Positions 1-6,100 of a DNA stretch of 8,355 nt are shown in pieces; position 1 is the first letter of the stretch; each line of letters starts with the position of its first letter. The notes under the pieces are model-generated. The model made no database searches. It was not told where the DNA came from and worked only from the letters and a program-made list of their open reading frames with translations. Source of the DNA: JBCCSZ01 sp039199225. Its GTDB lineage: Bacteria > Bacteroidota > Bacteroidia > Chitinophagales > Saprospiraceae. Made by a program: the position numbers and the translations under genes. The stretch lies in contig JBCCSZ010000334.1 in assembly GCA_039199225.1 (NCBI GenBank), forward strand, positions 1-8,355, given 5' to 3'.

Positions 1-61
1 TAATGATATTGCACTCAAATGTTGTAGATTTGTTCTACAACATTTGAGTGCAATATCATTA
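1..61. terminator. Perfect 28-bp inverted repeat (strong hairpin, probable terminator)
   Basis: Bases 1-28 are the exact reverse complement of bases 34-61, leaving a 5-nt loop (29-33, TTTGT). The stem has no mismatch and may extend past the left window edge. It lies 26 nt beyond the stop codon of the minus-strand DUF6090-like gene, so it is well placed to end that transcript. Any U-run on the minus strand would lie outside the window. A gene converging from the left could share it. The repeat is certain; the terminator role is inferred from position. A fold-back sequencing artefact or a remnant of an inverted insertion is a less likely alternative. Confidence 0.6.
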
Positions 62-87
62 ATATTTGTATAAAAAATTAAGAATGG

Positions 88-756
88 CTACTCTCTTGGG
101 GGCAAGTTACCGAGGTAAGCATCGATTTCCTCTTTTTGTGCTTTGTAAATTCTTTCCTTGGCAAGGAGCAAAAAGCGGTAGGTGGATATGGTATTAGCAA
201 ATTCTCTGGAATAGTAGGCTTCTTCTTCGGCCTTGGAGCGGATGCGGAGCTTGCTCCAATTGATGAGGTCGAAATTGGACTTGATGTAGGGATAAAAATG
301 GTTGTCGTACAGGTTTTGATTGCTCTGATTGATTTGCTCAACCTTCTCAAAGCTGTCGTACATGGAGATGATTTTTCTCTTAACCTCATAGTCACTAAGG
401 TACCTGATGTCGCCGGACTCTACCAAGACTTTGTAGGCATTCCTGGCAAGGTCTACATTTCTCATATCCAAAAGAGCCGTGGCAAAGTTCCGGACTTTTT
501 CGGGGCTTTCCCGCCGGGATGTTTCTTCCAAAAGAGAATCGCAATTGGCAAGTTGTATCTGTATTCTATTCATCGATAGGCGGAGCTTCTTTTGGTTCTC
601 CTCACATTCCGAAGTGATTTGCAACAGATGATTCTCAATCAATTCTGCCTTTGTCCGATCATCTGAACACTTGTTGAGCTGAAAAGCGATTAAAATGCCG
701 ATCAGCACCACCAAGAATTCTAAAGAATGATTCAACCAGTCGATTTTACCTTTCAT
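88..756 (-). CDS. DUF6090-like single-pass membrane protein, function unknown
   Basis: This encodes 222 residues. One hydrophobic helix at about residues 11-27 (SLEFLVVLIGILIAFQLN) follows a short basic N-terminus. The rest is a charged, mainly helical, probably soluble domain, with likely coiled-coil stretches around 35-85 and 130-150. The anchor ending in IGILIAFQLN, and the later segment around residues 105-135 (AYKVLVESGDIRYLSDYEVK), resemble the Bacteroidota DUF6090 family as I recall it. That assignment is from pattern memory, not a search. No catalytic motif is visible. The start at 754-756 is supported by an AGGA a few bases upstream, unusual among the leaders here, and by placement of the anchor at the extreme N-terminus. 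A 188-nt gap with a hairpin separates it from the upstream propeller gene, so it may have its own promoter. It ends in TAG just before the 1-61 hairpin. Confidence 0.75.
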   Translation of the reverse strand: MKGKIDWLNHSLEFLVVLIGILIAFQLNKCSDDRTKAELIENHLLQITSECEENQKKLRLSMNRIQIQLANCDSLLEETSRRESPEKVRNFATALLDMRNVDLARNAYKVLVESGDIRYLSDYEVKRKIISMYDSFEKVEQINQSNQNLYDNHFYPYIKSNFDLINWSKLRIRSKAEEEAYYSREFANTISTYRFLLLAKERIYKAQKEEIDAYLGNLPPRE

Positions 757-854
757 GTATCCTGCAATTCAAATTAACACGAAAGAAACTTACGCTTTTG
801 TGGCGACTATACCAATAAAAGACTTTCCATTTGATCATTGGATGAGCTAAGTAC

Positions 855-888
855 CTGGATAAGACAGGAAAGATTCTGTGTTATCCAG
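855..888 (-). terminator. Hairpin downstream of the propeller gene, possible terminator
   Basis: CTGGATAAGACAG (855-867) pairs with CTGTGTTATCCAG (876-888). This gives 8 bp, one G-G mismatch and then 4 bp, closing an 8-nt loop. On the minus strand it begins 56 nt past the stop of the 945-1997 gene and lies before the DUF6090-like gene, a sensible place for a transcript end. No U-run follows on the minus strand, so intrinsic termination is uncertain. It could instead be a processing or stability element. Confidence 0.35.
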
Positions 889-944
889 ACACCTATGCCG
901 ATTGGACATTGCCTTGACCGAGCGAACGAACATCCAAGCACTTA

Positions 945-1997
945 TCAATTTGTTTTAACAAACTTCACAGCAGTTGATGAGCCGTCGAATAAGATAAAGT
1001 AAGTACCTGGAATTAGGTCGGAAACGTCCAGCTGACTTGCGCCCATCAGATTTTCTCTTCGGATCAACAGGCCCTGTGTATTAAAAATTCGAAGATCAAG
1101 GGCTCGGTCTGGCAGGTTCTTGAAGAATAAAGTCTCCCTGACCGGATTGGGGTATACGACCGCCTTTGTATCCTCCCATTTCGTAGTGGAAGAGATGATG
1201 CCCGGAAGCTTGACGATTTTATTGTCTCCAAAGATGCCAATGTACAAGTCGTTTCGGTAAAGAACCATTCCGGAAGGCTGGTTCAAATCGGTGACGACAT
1301 CCTGCAATACAGGGTCTTGCTCCAGCAAATTCAACTTCGAGATTTTATTGCCGCCAAACTGGCCGATGTATAACTCATCTTGGATGACAGCCAGGTGATT
1401 GGGTTGATCCAAATTTCGTGCAACCTCAATCAAAGCAGGATTGGGGCTGTTTGAGTCCACCTTGTAGACCTTACCGGCATCCCAATCGGAAATGAACAGA
1501 TCATCTCCATAAAAAGCCAAACCAGAGGCAGATAATAAGCCATCAACCACCAAGGTGGGAATCGGATCGTCGGCAGTAATTTTAATTTTCGAGACACGTC
1601 GCCCTACCCACTCTGCGATAAATAAGTAAGCTCCCTTCACGGCAATGGCCGATGGATTGCTAACGGCCCGCGTCAATTCTACTAAGCTGGAATCTGATGC
1701 AGATAGGTTTTGTCGCAAAATTCTATTGCCAGTATTGTCAGCAATAAAAAGGCTATCCCCTTTTGCAGCCACCCCATAAGGCAGGCGAATGCCTCCTAAA
1801 ATATCTACAGGCGTCGGATTGGCTTCCGTCAAATCAATTTGAGATACTCTGCTGTCCTCATACTGCGAAAAAACAAGGTTCTGCCCCATAATGACCATAG
1901 CCGAAGGTCCCTCTAAACTGTCGACCACATCGACCAGCTGAGCGAAGGAATAAAATGGAAGCAACACAAGCAATAATGGAAAAATTTTGGTTTTCAT
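945..1997 (-). CDS. Secreted six-bladed beta-propeller protein with T9SS type A sorting domain
   Basis: This encodes 350 residues. Residues 1-19 are a clear Sec signal peptide (MKTKIFPLLLVLLPFYSFA, then Q). The middle holds six copies of a blade motif with consensus (D)xLFIAD..GN+I.K(I/L). Their aligned leucines are at 41, 83, 125, 167, 209 and 251, exactly 42 residues apart, which fits an NHL/YncE-like six-bladed propeller. After a short linker, residues 275-350 form a T9SS type A sorting domain: VVYPNPVRETLFF, LRIFNTQGLLIRR, DVSDLIPGTYFILF and a C-terminal KFVKTN. The protein is therefore likely exported by Sec, carried across the outer membrane by T9SS and attached to the surface or released. 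Its ligand is unknown, and no enzymatic residues are apparent. Its start lies 35 nt after the msrB stop on the same strand, so co-transcription is plausible. The leader is very AT-rich without a Shine-Dalgarno sequence. The stop is TGA at 945-947. Confidence 0.9.
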   Translation of the reverse strand: MKTKIFPLLLVLLPFYSFAQLVDVVDSLEGPSAMVIMGQNLVFSQYEDSRVSQIDLTEANPTPVDILGGIRLPYGVAAKGDSLFIADNTGNRILRQNLSASDSSLVELTRAVSNPSAIAVKGAYLFIAEWVGRRVSKIKITADDPIPTLVVDGLLSASGLAFYGDDLFISDWDAGKVYKVDSNSPNPALIEVARNLDQPNHLAVIQDELYIGQFGGNKISKLNLLEQDPVLQDVVTDLNQPSGMVLYRNDLYIGIFGDNKIVKLPGIISSTTKWEDTKAVVYPNPVRETLFFKNLPDRALDLRIFNTQGLLIRRENLMGASQLDVSDLIPGTYFILFDGSSTAVKFVKTN

Positions 1998-2032
1998 ATT
2001 TTATATTTTTTATCAATAATTCAAATCCTTTC

Positions 2033-2491
2033 TCAGGTCTCTATGCGCGAATCGACCTTTCGCAGGGCCAGTGCATTCATGCAATAACGCAACCCACTGG
2101 GTGGCGGCCCATCCTGAAACACATGTCCTAGGTGCGCGTCACAAACATTGCAGACTGTTTCAATTCGATACATCCCGAGTCCCCTGTCTTTGTGGTAAGC
2201 AATTACATTTGACTGGACTGGCTGGGTAAAAGATGGCCAACCCGTCCCACTGTCGAACTTCTCTTCGGCATTGAACAATTGCGTTCCACAACACACACAA
2301 GCGTATTTGCCCGGCTCGAATAGTTGACACATTTCAGAACTGTAGGCGCGTTCTGTCCCTCTCTGACGGGTGATGCGGTATTCATCAGGCGTAAGGATGG
2401 CCTTCCACTCTGCGTCCGTCTTCTCCACCCTTCGGTCGGGCTTCGGATTGCCATTATTGGCAAATTTTAAAACATCGATCCATCTCAACAT
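2033..2491 (-). CDS. msrB: Peptide-methionine (R)-S-oxide reductase MsrB
   Basis: This encodes 152 residues, a usual length for a stand-alone cytosolic MsrB. The enzyme reduces methionine-R-sulfoxide in proteins back to methionine, normally using thioredoxin. Zinc-binding pairs are C65/C68 (CVCC) and C114/C117 (CNVC). The substrate-pocket motif SGTGWPSF lies at 81-88. HLGHVFQDGPPPSGLRYCMN (120-139) contains the catalytic C137. The position that holds the resolving cysteine in E. coli-type enzymes (SGCGWPSF) is Thr here, as in many MsrBs, so recycling must use another cysteine (C67 is one candidate) or a reductant acting directly on C137. The N-terminal MLRWIDVLKFANNGNPKPDR block matches Bacteroidota MsrBs as I recall them, which supports this start. 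No signal peptide is present. It lies 91 nt downstream of the redoxin gene, a functionally sensible partner. Confidence 0.97.
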   Translation of the reverse strand: MLRWIDVLKFANNGNPKPDRRVEKTDAEWKAILTPDEYRITRQRGTERAYSSEMCQLFEPGKYACVCCGTQLFNAEEKFDSGTGWPSFTQPVQSNVIAYHKDRGLGMYRIETVCNVCDAHLGHVFQDGPPPSGLRYCMNALALRKVDSRIET

Positions 2492-2582
2492 ACTATCTGG
2501 TGTTTAGTGTTGCTTCAACTGAGTTACAGATCATAGACCACAACTCGGATTAATTAATATCAGTTAGGTCCCAAAATGTAAC

Positions 2583-3068
2583 CTAAGATTGCTCAAATAA
2601 TTCATTCATAACGTATTCCAATCGCAACAGCGCATTGTTTGGGTCCGACCCGAATATTGAATAAACGACCTTTCCTTCCTTATCTACCAAAATCCAGTGT
2701 GGCGTACCACCAGCACCATAATTTAGAAAGGTGGTGTCGTAATTGATGTCTTTGTAAAAAGGAAACCGGATGTAAAACTCCTCCCTAGCCGATTCAAATC
2801 GCTGCTTCGAAAAGTCTACCCCCTCAAAATTGGTGTGAATGCCCAGTACGTTGATGCCATCACCTTTCTCAAAAACGACCCGATTGGCATATGGAATGGC
2901 TCGCCCCAAACAGCCCGGACAGCCCAGACTGAAGAACAATATCAGCAGTGGCTTGCCTAAGAAGGATTCCTTGGAAGGCACGGCTTCATCGAAAATACTT
3001 TCCAGCGACCAATCTGGCAAAGGCTCGCCTATTTTGACCAAACTAAGGCCCAATCTATTATTCAGCAT
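2583..3068 (-). CDS. Thioredoxin-fold redoxin (AhpC/TSA or TlpA-like) with CPGC active site
   Basis: This encodes 161 residues with a thioredoxin-like fold. There is an N-terminal IGEPLPDWSLES lead-in typical of AhpC/TSA and redoxin proteins. A strand (LLILFFSLG, about 41-49) runs into the redox motif C50-P-G-C53. The cis-proline motif GGTPHWILVDKEGKVVYSIFG lies near 120-140 with P123. TlpA/ResA proteins usually carry WCxxC; here the residues before the first Cys are SLG, so the active site is atypical. No signal peptide or lipobox is visible, so the protein should be cytosolic, unlike most TlpA relatives. It may be a thiol-disulfide reductase feeding MsrB, or a bacterioferritin-comigratory-type peroxiredoxin with an adjacent resolving Cys. 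The sequence does not decide between these. It is the first gene of the minus-strand group and is divergent from katG. Confidence 0.8.
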   Translation of the reverse strand: MLNNRLGLSLVKIGEPLPDWSLESIFDEAVPSKESFLGKPLLILFFSLGCPGCLGRAIPYANRVVFEKGDGINVLGIHTNFEGVDFSKQRFESAREEFYIRFPFYKDINYDTTFLNYGAGGTPHWILVDKEGKVVYSIFGSDPNNALLRLEYVMNELFEQS

Positions 3069-3286
3069 ATGCGTTGACTTAAGATTCTTTGGAATCGAGA
3101 CAGTAAGTTGTTATTGCCGTCTTAAATTAAACAAAAAAGTGGATTTTTAAGCTTGTAGCGGGTGGATTTAGCAATCGCTCTGTACCTCAACCCCTCCTCA
3201 AAATCGAATAAACAGTCACCAATCCTCCTCTTTTATTCCGATAGAATTGAGCCTTTAGGTGGCCAACCCACGGAATCTCCGATTGT

Positions 3287-3294
3287 TATTTTTG
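3287..3294 (+). promoter_or_regulatory. Possible katG promoter: Bacteroidota -7 octamer TATTTTTG
   Basis: TATTTTTG matches the Bacteroidota housekeeping -7 pattern TAnnTTTG exactly, 114 nt before the katG ATG. No TTG -33 element sits at the usual 17-23 nt upstream, so the match is partial. A transcript starting around 3300 would exclude the GTG at 3259, which agrees with the 3409 start. The octamer is T-rich and could occur by chance. Confidence 0.35.
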
Positions 3295-3302
3295 CAGAGC
3301 CT

Positions 3303-3315
3303 TGGAAGGCTTCCA
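3303..3315. promoter_or_regulatory. Short inverted repeat near the predicted katG transcription start
   Basis: TGGAAG-G-CTTCCA is a perfect 6-bp-arm inverted repeat around a single central base. It starts 8 nt after the TATTTTTG octamer, where a repressor operator could sit. It is short, and no second copy was seen elsewhere in the window, so regulator binding is only a possibility. Confidence 0.2.
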
Positions 3316-3408
3316 TTAGTTATTGGTTTTCTTGATAATGTATTGGATAAATCAATGACCATCTTGACGATAATCCCCTTATATTGGGATCAAAATTTAA
3401 ATCACATC

Positions 3409-5664
3409 ATGGATAACAAAGAAAATAAGTTAACACATTCCAGTAACGGCAATGGCACCTACAATGTCAACGCTGCCAGCCAATGCCCTTTCATGGGGGG
3501 CGTGCTGAAGAGCAGTGCTGGCGATGGTATGGCCAACCGCGACTGGTGGCCCAACCAATTAAAATTAAACATTTTGCGTCAAAACTCTTCTATGGTCGAC
3601 CCAATGGAAGAATCTTTTGACTATGCAGAAGAATTCAAATCGTTGGACTACGACGCCCTCAAGGCAGACCTTGTTGAGCTGATGACCAACTCCCAGGATT
3701 GGTGGCCTGCTGATTACGGTCACTACGGTCCGTTTTTCATCCGGATGGCTTGGCACAGTGCGGGTACTTACCGGATCGCCGACGGACGCGGTGGCGCAGG
3801 CTCTGGTGCGCAGCGCTTTGCTCCGCTGAACAGCTGGCCGGACAATGCCAACCTCGACAAAGCCAGACTCTTGTTGTGGCCGATCAAGCAGAAATACGGT
3901 AGAAAAATTTCTTGGGCCGACCTGATGGTCCTCACCGGTAATGTCGCCCTTGAATCTATGGGCTTTAAGACTTTCGGTTTCGGTGGTGGCCGCGAGGATG
4001 TATGGCAACCAGAAGAAGACATCTACTGGGGTCCTGAGTCAGAGTGGCTGGGAGATAAAAGGTATACGGGCGAGCGCGAATTGGAAAATCCGCTGGCTGC
4101 CGTCCAAATGGGCTTGATCTACGTCAACCCAGAAGGCCCTAACGGAAATCCAGACCCACTCGCCTCTGCGCATGACATCCGGGAAACCTTCGGTCGCATG
4201 GCTATGAACGATGAAGAAACCGTTGCATTGATTGCAGGTGGACACACATTCGGAAAGACCCACGGTGCTGCAGACCCTGATAAATACGTGGCCGCAGAGC
4301 CAGCAGGCGCAACTATCGAGGAGCAAAGCCTTGGGTGGAAAAATACTTATCAGACGGGTAGCGGCCCCGATACCATCACCAGTGGATTGGAGGGTGCTTG
4401 GACTACCACACCTATCCAGTGGAGCAACAACTACTTCGACAACCTATTTGGTTACGAGTGGGAATTGACAAAGAGTCCGGCTGGCGCCCACCAGTGGCGG
4501 CCCAAAGGCGGTGCAGGTGCCGGAACAGTGCCAGATGCACACGACCCTTCGAAGTCTCACACGCCCATCATGCTCACGACGGACCTCGCACTGCGCATGG
4601 ACCCGATTTATGAGCCGATCTCCAGACGTTTCCACGAAAACCCAGATCAACTCGCCGATGCCTTTGCACGCGCTTGGTTCAAATTGACCCACCGCGACAT
4701 GGGACCCCGCGTACGATACCTCGGACCAGAGGTACCAGCCGAAGTCCTTATTTGGCAGGACCCTGTACCAGCAGTCGACCATACGCCAATCAATGACGAG
4801 GATGTTTCAACATTGAAGGATCGCATCGCAGCTGCAGGTTTGAGCATCTCTCAGCTCGTTTCTACGGCCTGGGCTTCTGCTTCTACCTACCGCGATTCCG
4901 ACAAGCGGGGTGGTGCTAACGGTGCGCGGATTCGCTTGGCGCCTCAGAAGGATTGGGCAGTCAACAACCCTAGCCAGCTGTCTACGGTTTTGGCTACATT
5001 GGAAGGTATCCAAAAAGAATTCAACGATGCACAAACAGATGGTAAGAAGGTCTCTTTGGCCGATCTGATCGTACTGGGCGGCAGCGTTGGCATCGAGCAG
5101 GCAGCAAAGAATGCCGGCCACGATGTGACGGTTCCTTTCACGCCAGGACGCACCGATGCGACAGAGGAGCAAACAGATGTTGATTCCTTTGCCATTTTGG
5201 AGCCAAATGCCGATGGATTCCGCAATTACATGAAGGCAAAATATACTGTATCTGCCGAAGAAATGTTGGTTGATCGCGCGCACTTGCTGACTTTGACAGC
5301 ACCAGAGATGGCGGTCTTGTTGGGTGGTATGCGTGTTCTCGAAACCAATTACGATGGCTCTAAGCACGGGGTGTTCACCGATCGTCCAGGTGCCTTGACC
5401 AACGATTTCTTTGTCAACTTGCTCGACATGAACACAACCTGGAAAGCTACTTCTGACGACCAGGATGTATTCGAAGGCCACGATCGCAAGACGGGCATCC
5501 TAAAGTGGACCGGTACGCGTGCCGATCTCATTTTCGGTTCCAACTCCGAACTGCGGGCCTTGGCAGAAGCCTATGGTTGCGCGGATGCTACAGAGCGCTT
5601 TGTAAAAGACTTCATCGCGGCTTGGTCTAAGGTAATGATGGCCGATCGCTTCGAAGTAGCTTAA
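3409..5664 (+). CDS. katG: Bifunctional catalase-peroxidase KatG
   Basis: This encodes 751 residues, typical for KatG, a cytosolic heme enzyme that converts hydrogen peroxide to water and oxygen and also acts as a peroxidase. The N-terminal domain has the distal triad R112-W115-H116 (IRMAWHSAGTYR) and Y238 and M264, which with W115 form the KatG-specific Met-Tyr-Trp cross-link. It also has the proximal ligand H279 (AGGHTFGKTHG), W331 and D392. R429 (LTHRDMGP) aligns with the mobile arginine R418 of M. tuberculosis KatG, and S325 with its S315. The C-terminal domain (about 465-751) repeats the fold but has lost the heme ligand (LGGMRVLETNYDG), as in all KatGs. The frame is open from a GTG at 3259, but those 50 residues are unlike KatG and precede the promoter-like octamer. 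ATG 3409 begins the usual polar leader before CPFMGG and RDWWPNQL. The gene is probably monocistronic and diverges from redoxin-msrB. Confidence 0.98.
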   Translation: MDNKENKLTHSSNGNGTYNVNAASQCPFMGGVLKSSAGDGMANRDWWPNQLKLNILRQNSSMVDPMEESFDYAEEFKSLDYDALKADLVELMTNSQDWWPADYGHYGPFFIRMAWHSAGTYRIADGRGGAGSGAQRFAPLNSWPDNANLDKARLLLWPIKQKYGRKISWADLMVLTGNVALESMGFKTFGFGGGREDVWQPEEDIYWGPESEWLGDKRYTGERELENPLAAVQMGLIYVNPEGPNGNPDPLASAHDIRETFGRMAMNDEETVALIAGGHTFGKTHGAADPDKYVAAEPAGATIEEQSLGWKNTYQTGSGPDTITSGLEGAWTTTPIQWSNNYFDNLFGYEWELTKSPAGAHQWRPKGGAGAGTVPDAHDPSKSHTPIMLTTDLALRMDPIYEPISRRFHENPDQLADAFARAWFKLTHRDMGPRVRYLGPEVPAEVLIWQDPVPAVDHTPINDEDVSTLKDRIAAAGLSISQLVSTAWASASTYRDSDKRGGANGARIRLAPQKDWAVNNPSQLSTVLATLEGIQKEFNDAQTDGKKVSLADLIVLGGSVGIEQAAKNAGHDVTVPFTPGRTDATEEQTDVDSFAILEPNADGFRNYMKAKYTVSAEEMLVDRAHLLTLTAPEMAVLLGGMRVLETNYDGSKHGVFTDRPGALTNDFFVNLLDMNTTWKATSDDQDVFEGHDRKTGILKWTGTRADLIFGSNSELRALAEAYGCADATERFVKDFIAAWSKVMMADRFEVA

Positions 5665-5680
5665 TGAACTCGAATTCAGC

Positions 5681-5722
5681 TTGTGGGACATAAGAGAACC
5701 ATTCACTCGAGTGTCCACACAA
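5681..5722 (+). terminator. Hairpin just after katG, possible first terminator or mRNA end structure
   Basis: TTGTGGGACA (5681-5690) pairs with TGTCCACACAA (5712-5722) as 5 + 5 bp with one bulged A (5717). Within the 21-nt loop is a 10-bp palindrome CACTCGAGTG (5704-5713) that would compete with the longer stem. The structure starts 16 nt past the katG stop and is followed by TTTAAAA, a weak U-tract. It is less convincing than the stem at 5807-5848. Confidence 0.35.
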
Positions 5723-5779
5723 TTTAAAACGATTAAAAGAATATTTCGATTTCAATAGACTAGCTGACCACTGTTAAAG

Positions 5780-5804
5780 TGGCTTAGCAAACAGCCATAA
5801 GCCA
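5780..5804 (+). repeat. 7-bp inverted repeat directly before the katG terminator
   Basis: TGGCTTA (5780-5786) pairs exactly with TAAGCCA (5798-5804) around an 11-nt loop. It ends two bases before the intrinsic terminator stem begins. An alternative pairing, CTGTT (5771-5775) with AACAG (5790-5794), overlaps it. It may be part of a composite terminator or protect the mRNA 3' end. Confidence 0.4.
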
Positions 5805-5806
5805 AT

Positions 5807-5848
5807 GTGAAAGGTGATCTTAATTGAAGGTCACCTTTCGCTGTTTTT
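5807..5848 (+). terminator. Rho-independent terminator of katG
   Basis: Bases 5807-5821 (GTGAAAGGTGATCTT) pair with 5827-5841 (AAGGTCACCTTTCGC). This makes a 15-bp stem with two G-U wobbles and a 5-nt loop AATTG. A run of five T (5844-5848) follows on the plus strand after TG. This is the clearest intrinsic terminator in the window, about 140 nt beyond the katG stop, so the katG mRNA may carry a structured 3' UTR. The minus strand lacks a U-run, so it should act only rightward. Confidence 0.75.
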
Positions 5849-6019
5849 ACCTAAGGCGTACAGCTCTGTTTACGGACAAGCACGAAGTATTCCATAGAAA
5901 TGATACTCTCCGACAATTGTGTTGTCAACGGGGCCAACCGGCAAGAATTTTGTAGTATTTTTAGCAAATCCATCATACCTTTTCTACCACTCGACAAGCA
6001 AGTTATCAGCAACAATCTG

Positions 6020-6045
6020 TTGGCAACTTTTCCCTCGTATTTTTG
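6020..6045 (+). promoter_or_regulatory. Possible promoter of the 721-residue T9SS protein gene
   Basis: TATTTTTG at 6038-6045 is identical to the octamer upstream of katG and fits the Bacteroidota -7 pattern TAnnTTTG. A TTG at 6020-6022 lies 15 nt upstream, somewhat closer than the usual 17-23 nt. The predicted transcript start near 6052 lies beyond the TTG codon at 6047 but before ATG 6101, supporting the later start. Confidence 0.45.
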
Positions 6046-6100
6046 ATTGTACATGAACCAATGCGCTGCTGAAGCGCCAGCACATCAAATCAAAATTTCC

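Larger units (their letters stand above)
3069..3408. other. 340-bp divergent intergenic region between the redoxin gene and katG
   Basis: No credible gene lies here. It should hold the promoters for the leftward redoxin-msrB group and for katG. Visible elements are a TATTTTTG octamer at 3287-3294 (plus strand), an inverted repeat TGGAAG-G-CTTCCA at 3303-3315, and a short GATTC-TTTG-GAATC repeat at 3083-3096, just upstream of the redoxin start. I could not find a convincing match to the OxyR tetrad (ATAG-N7-CTAT) or to a PerR box. The katG frame stays open upstream to a GTG at 3259, but that extension does not resemble KatG. Confidence 0.6.
5665..6100. other. 436-bp intergenic region with three hairpins and a promoter-like element
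   Basis: The left half (5681-5848) contains three consecutive hairpins after katG, described separately. The middle (5849-6030) shows nothing convincing: a small inverted repeat GACAA-TTGTG-TTGTC, and a 67-codon minus-strand frame (5851-6054) with no recognisable features, judged spurious. The right end holds the TATTTTTG element for the next gene. No RNA gene was recognised. Confidence 0.6.

Noticed and set aside
136..579. Plus-strand 147-codon frame across the DUF6090-like gene
   Set aside because: It is antisense to a better-supported gene with a good anchor and start. Its hydrophobic stretch arises from the complementary strand.
2564..2586. TTAGGT...ACCTAA inverted repeat between the redoxin gene and msrB
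   Set aside because: Only 6 bp, with one arm overlapping the redoxin stop codon and no U-run. Too weak to call a terminator.
3139..3170. Direct repeat GTGGATTT in the divergent region
   Set aside because: Eight bases repeated twice in AT-rich DNA is compatible with chance, and the copies lie in no sensible promoter position.
3241..3260. Possible OxyR-type site beginning ATAG upstream of katG
   Set aside because: The following tetrads do not match the ATAG-N7-CTAT-N7 pattern well enough.
3348..3366. AT-rich stretch resembling a PerR box upstream of katG
   Set aside because: It lacks the required dyad symmetry when compared with its own reverse complement.
4807..5481. Long (224-codon) minus-strand open frame inside katG
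   Set aside because: It is fully antisense to an unmistakable katG, and its translation shows no recognisable domain. It is a codon-bias shadow.
5851..6054. 67-codon minus-strand frame in the intergenic region after katG
   Set aside because: No recognisable motif, no ribosome binding site and no promoter. It overlaps the probable promoter of the next gene, and the adjacent hairpin lacks a U-run on that strand.
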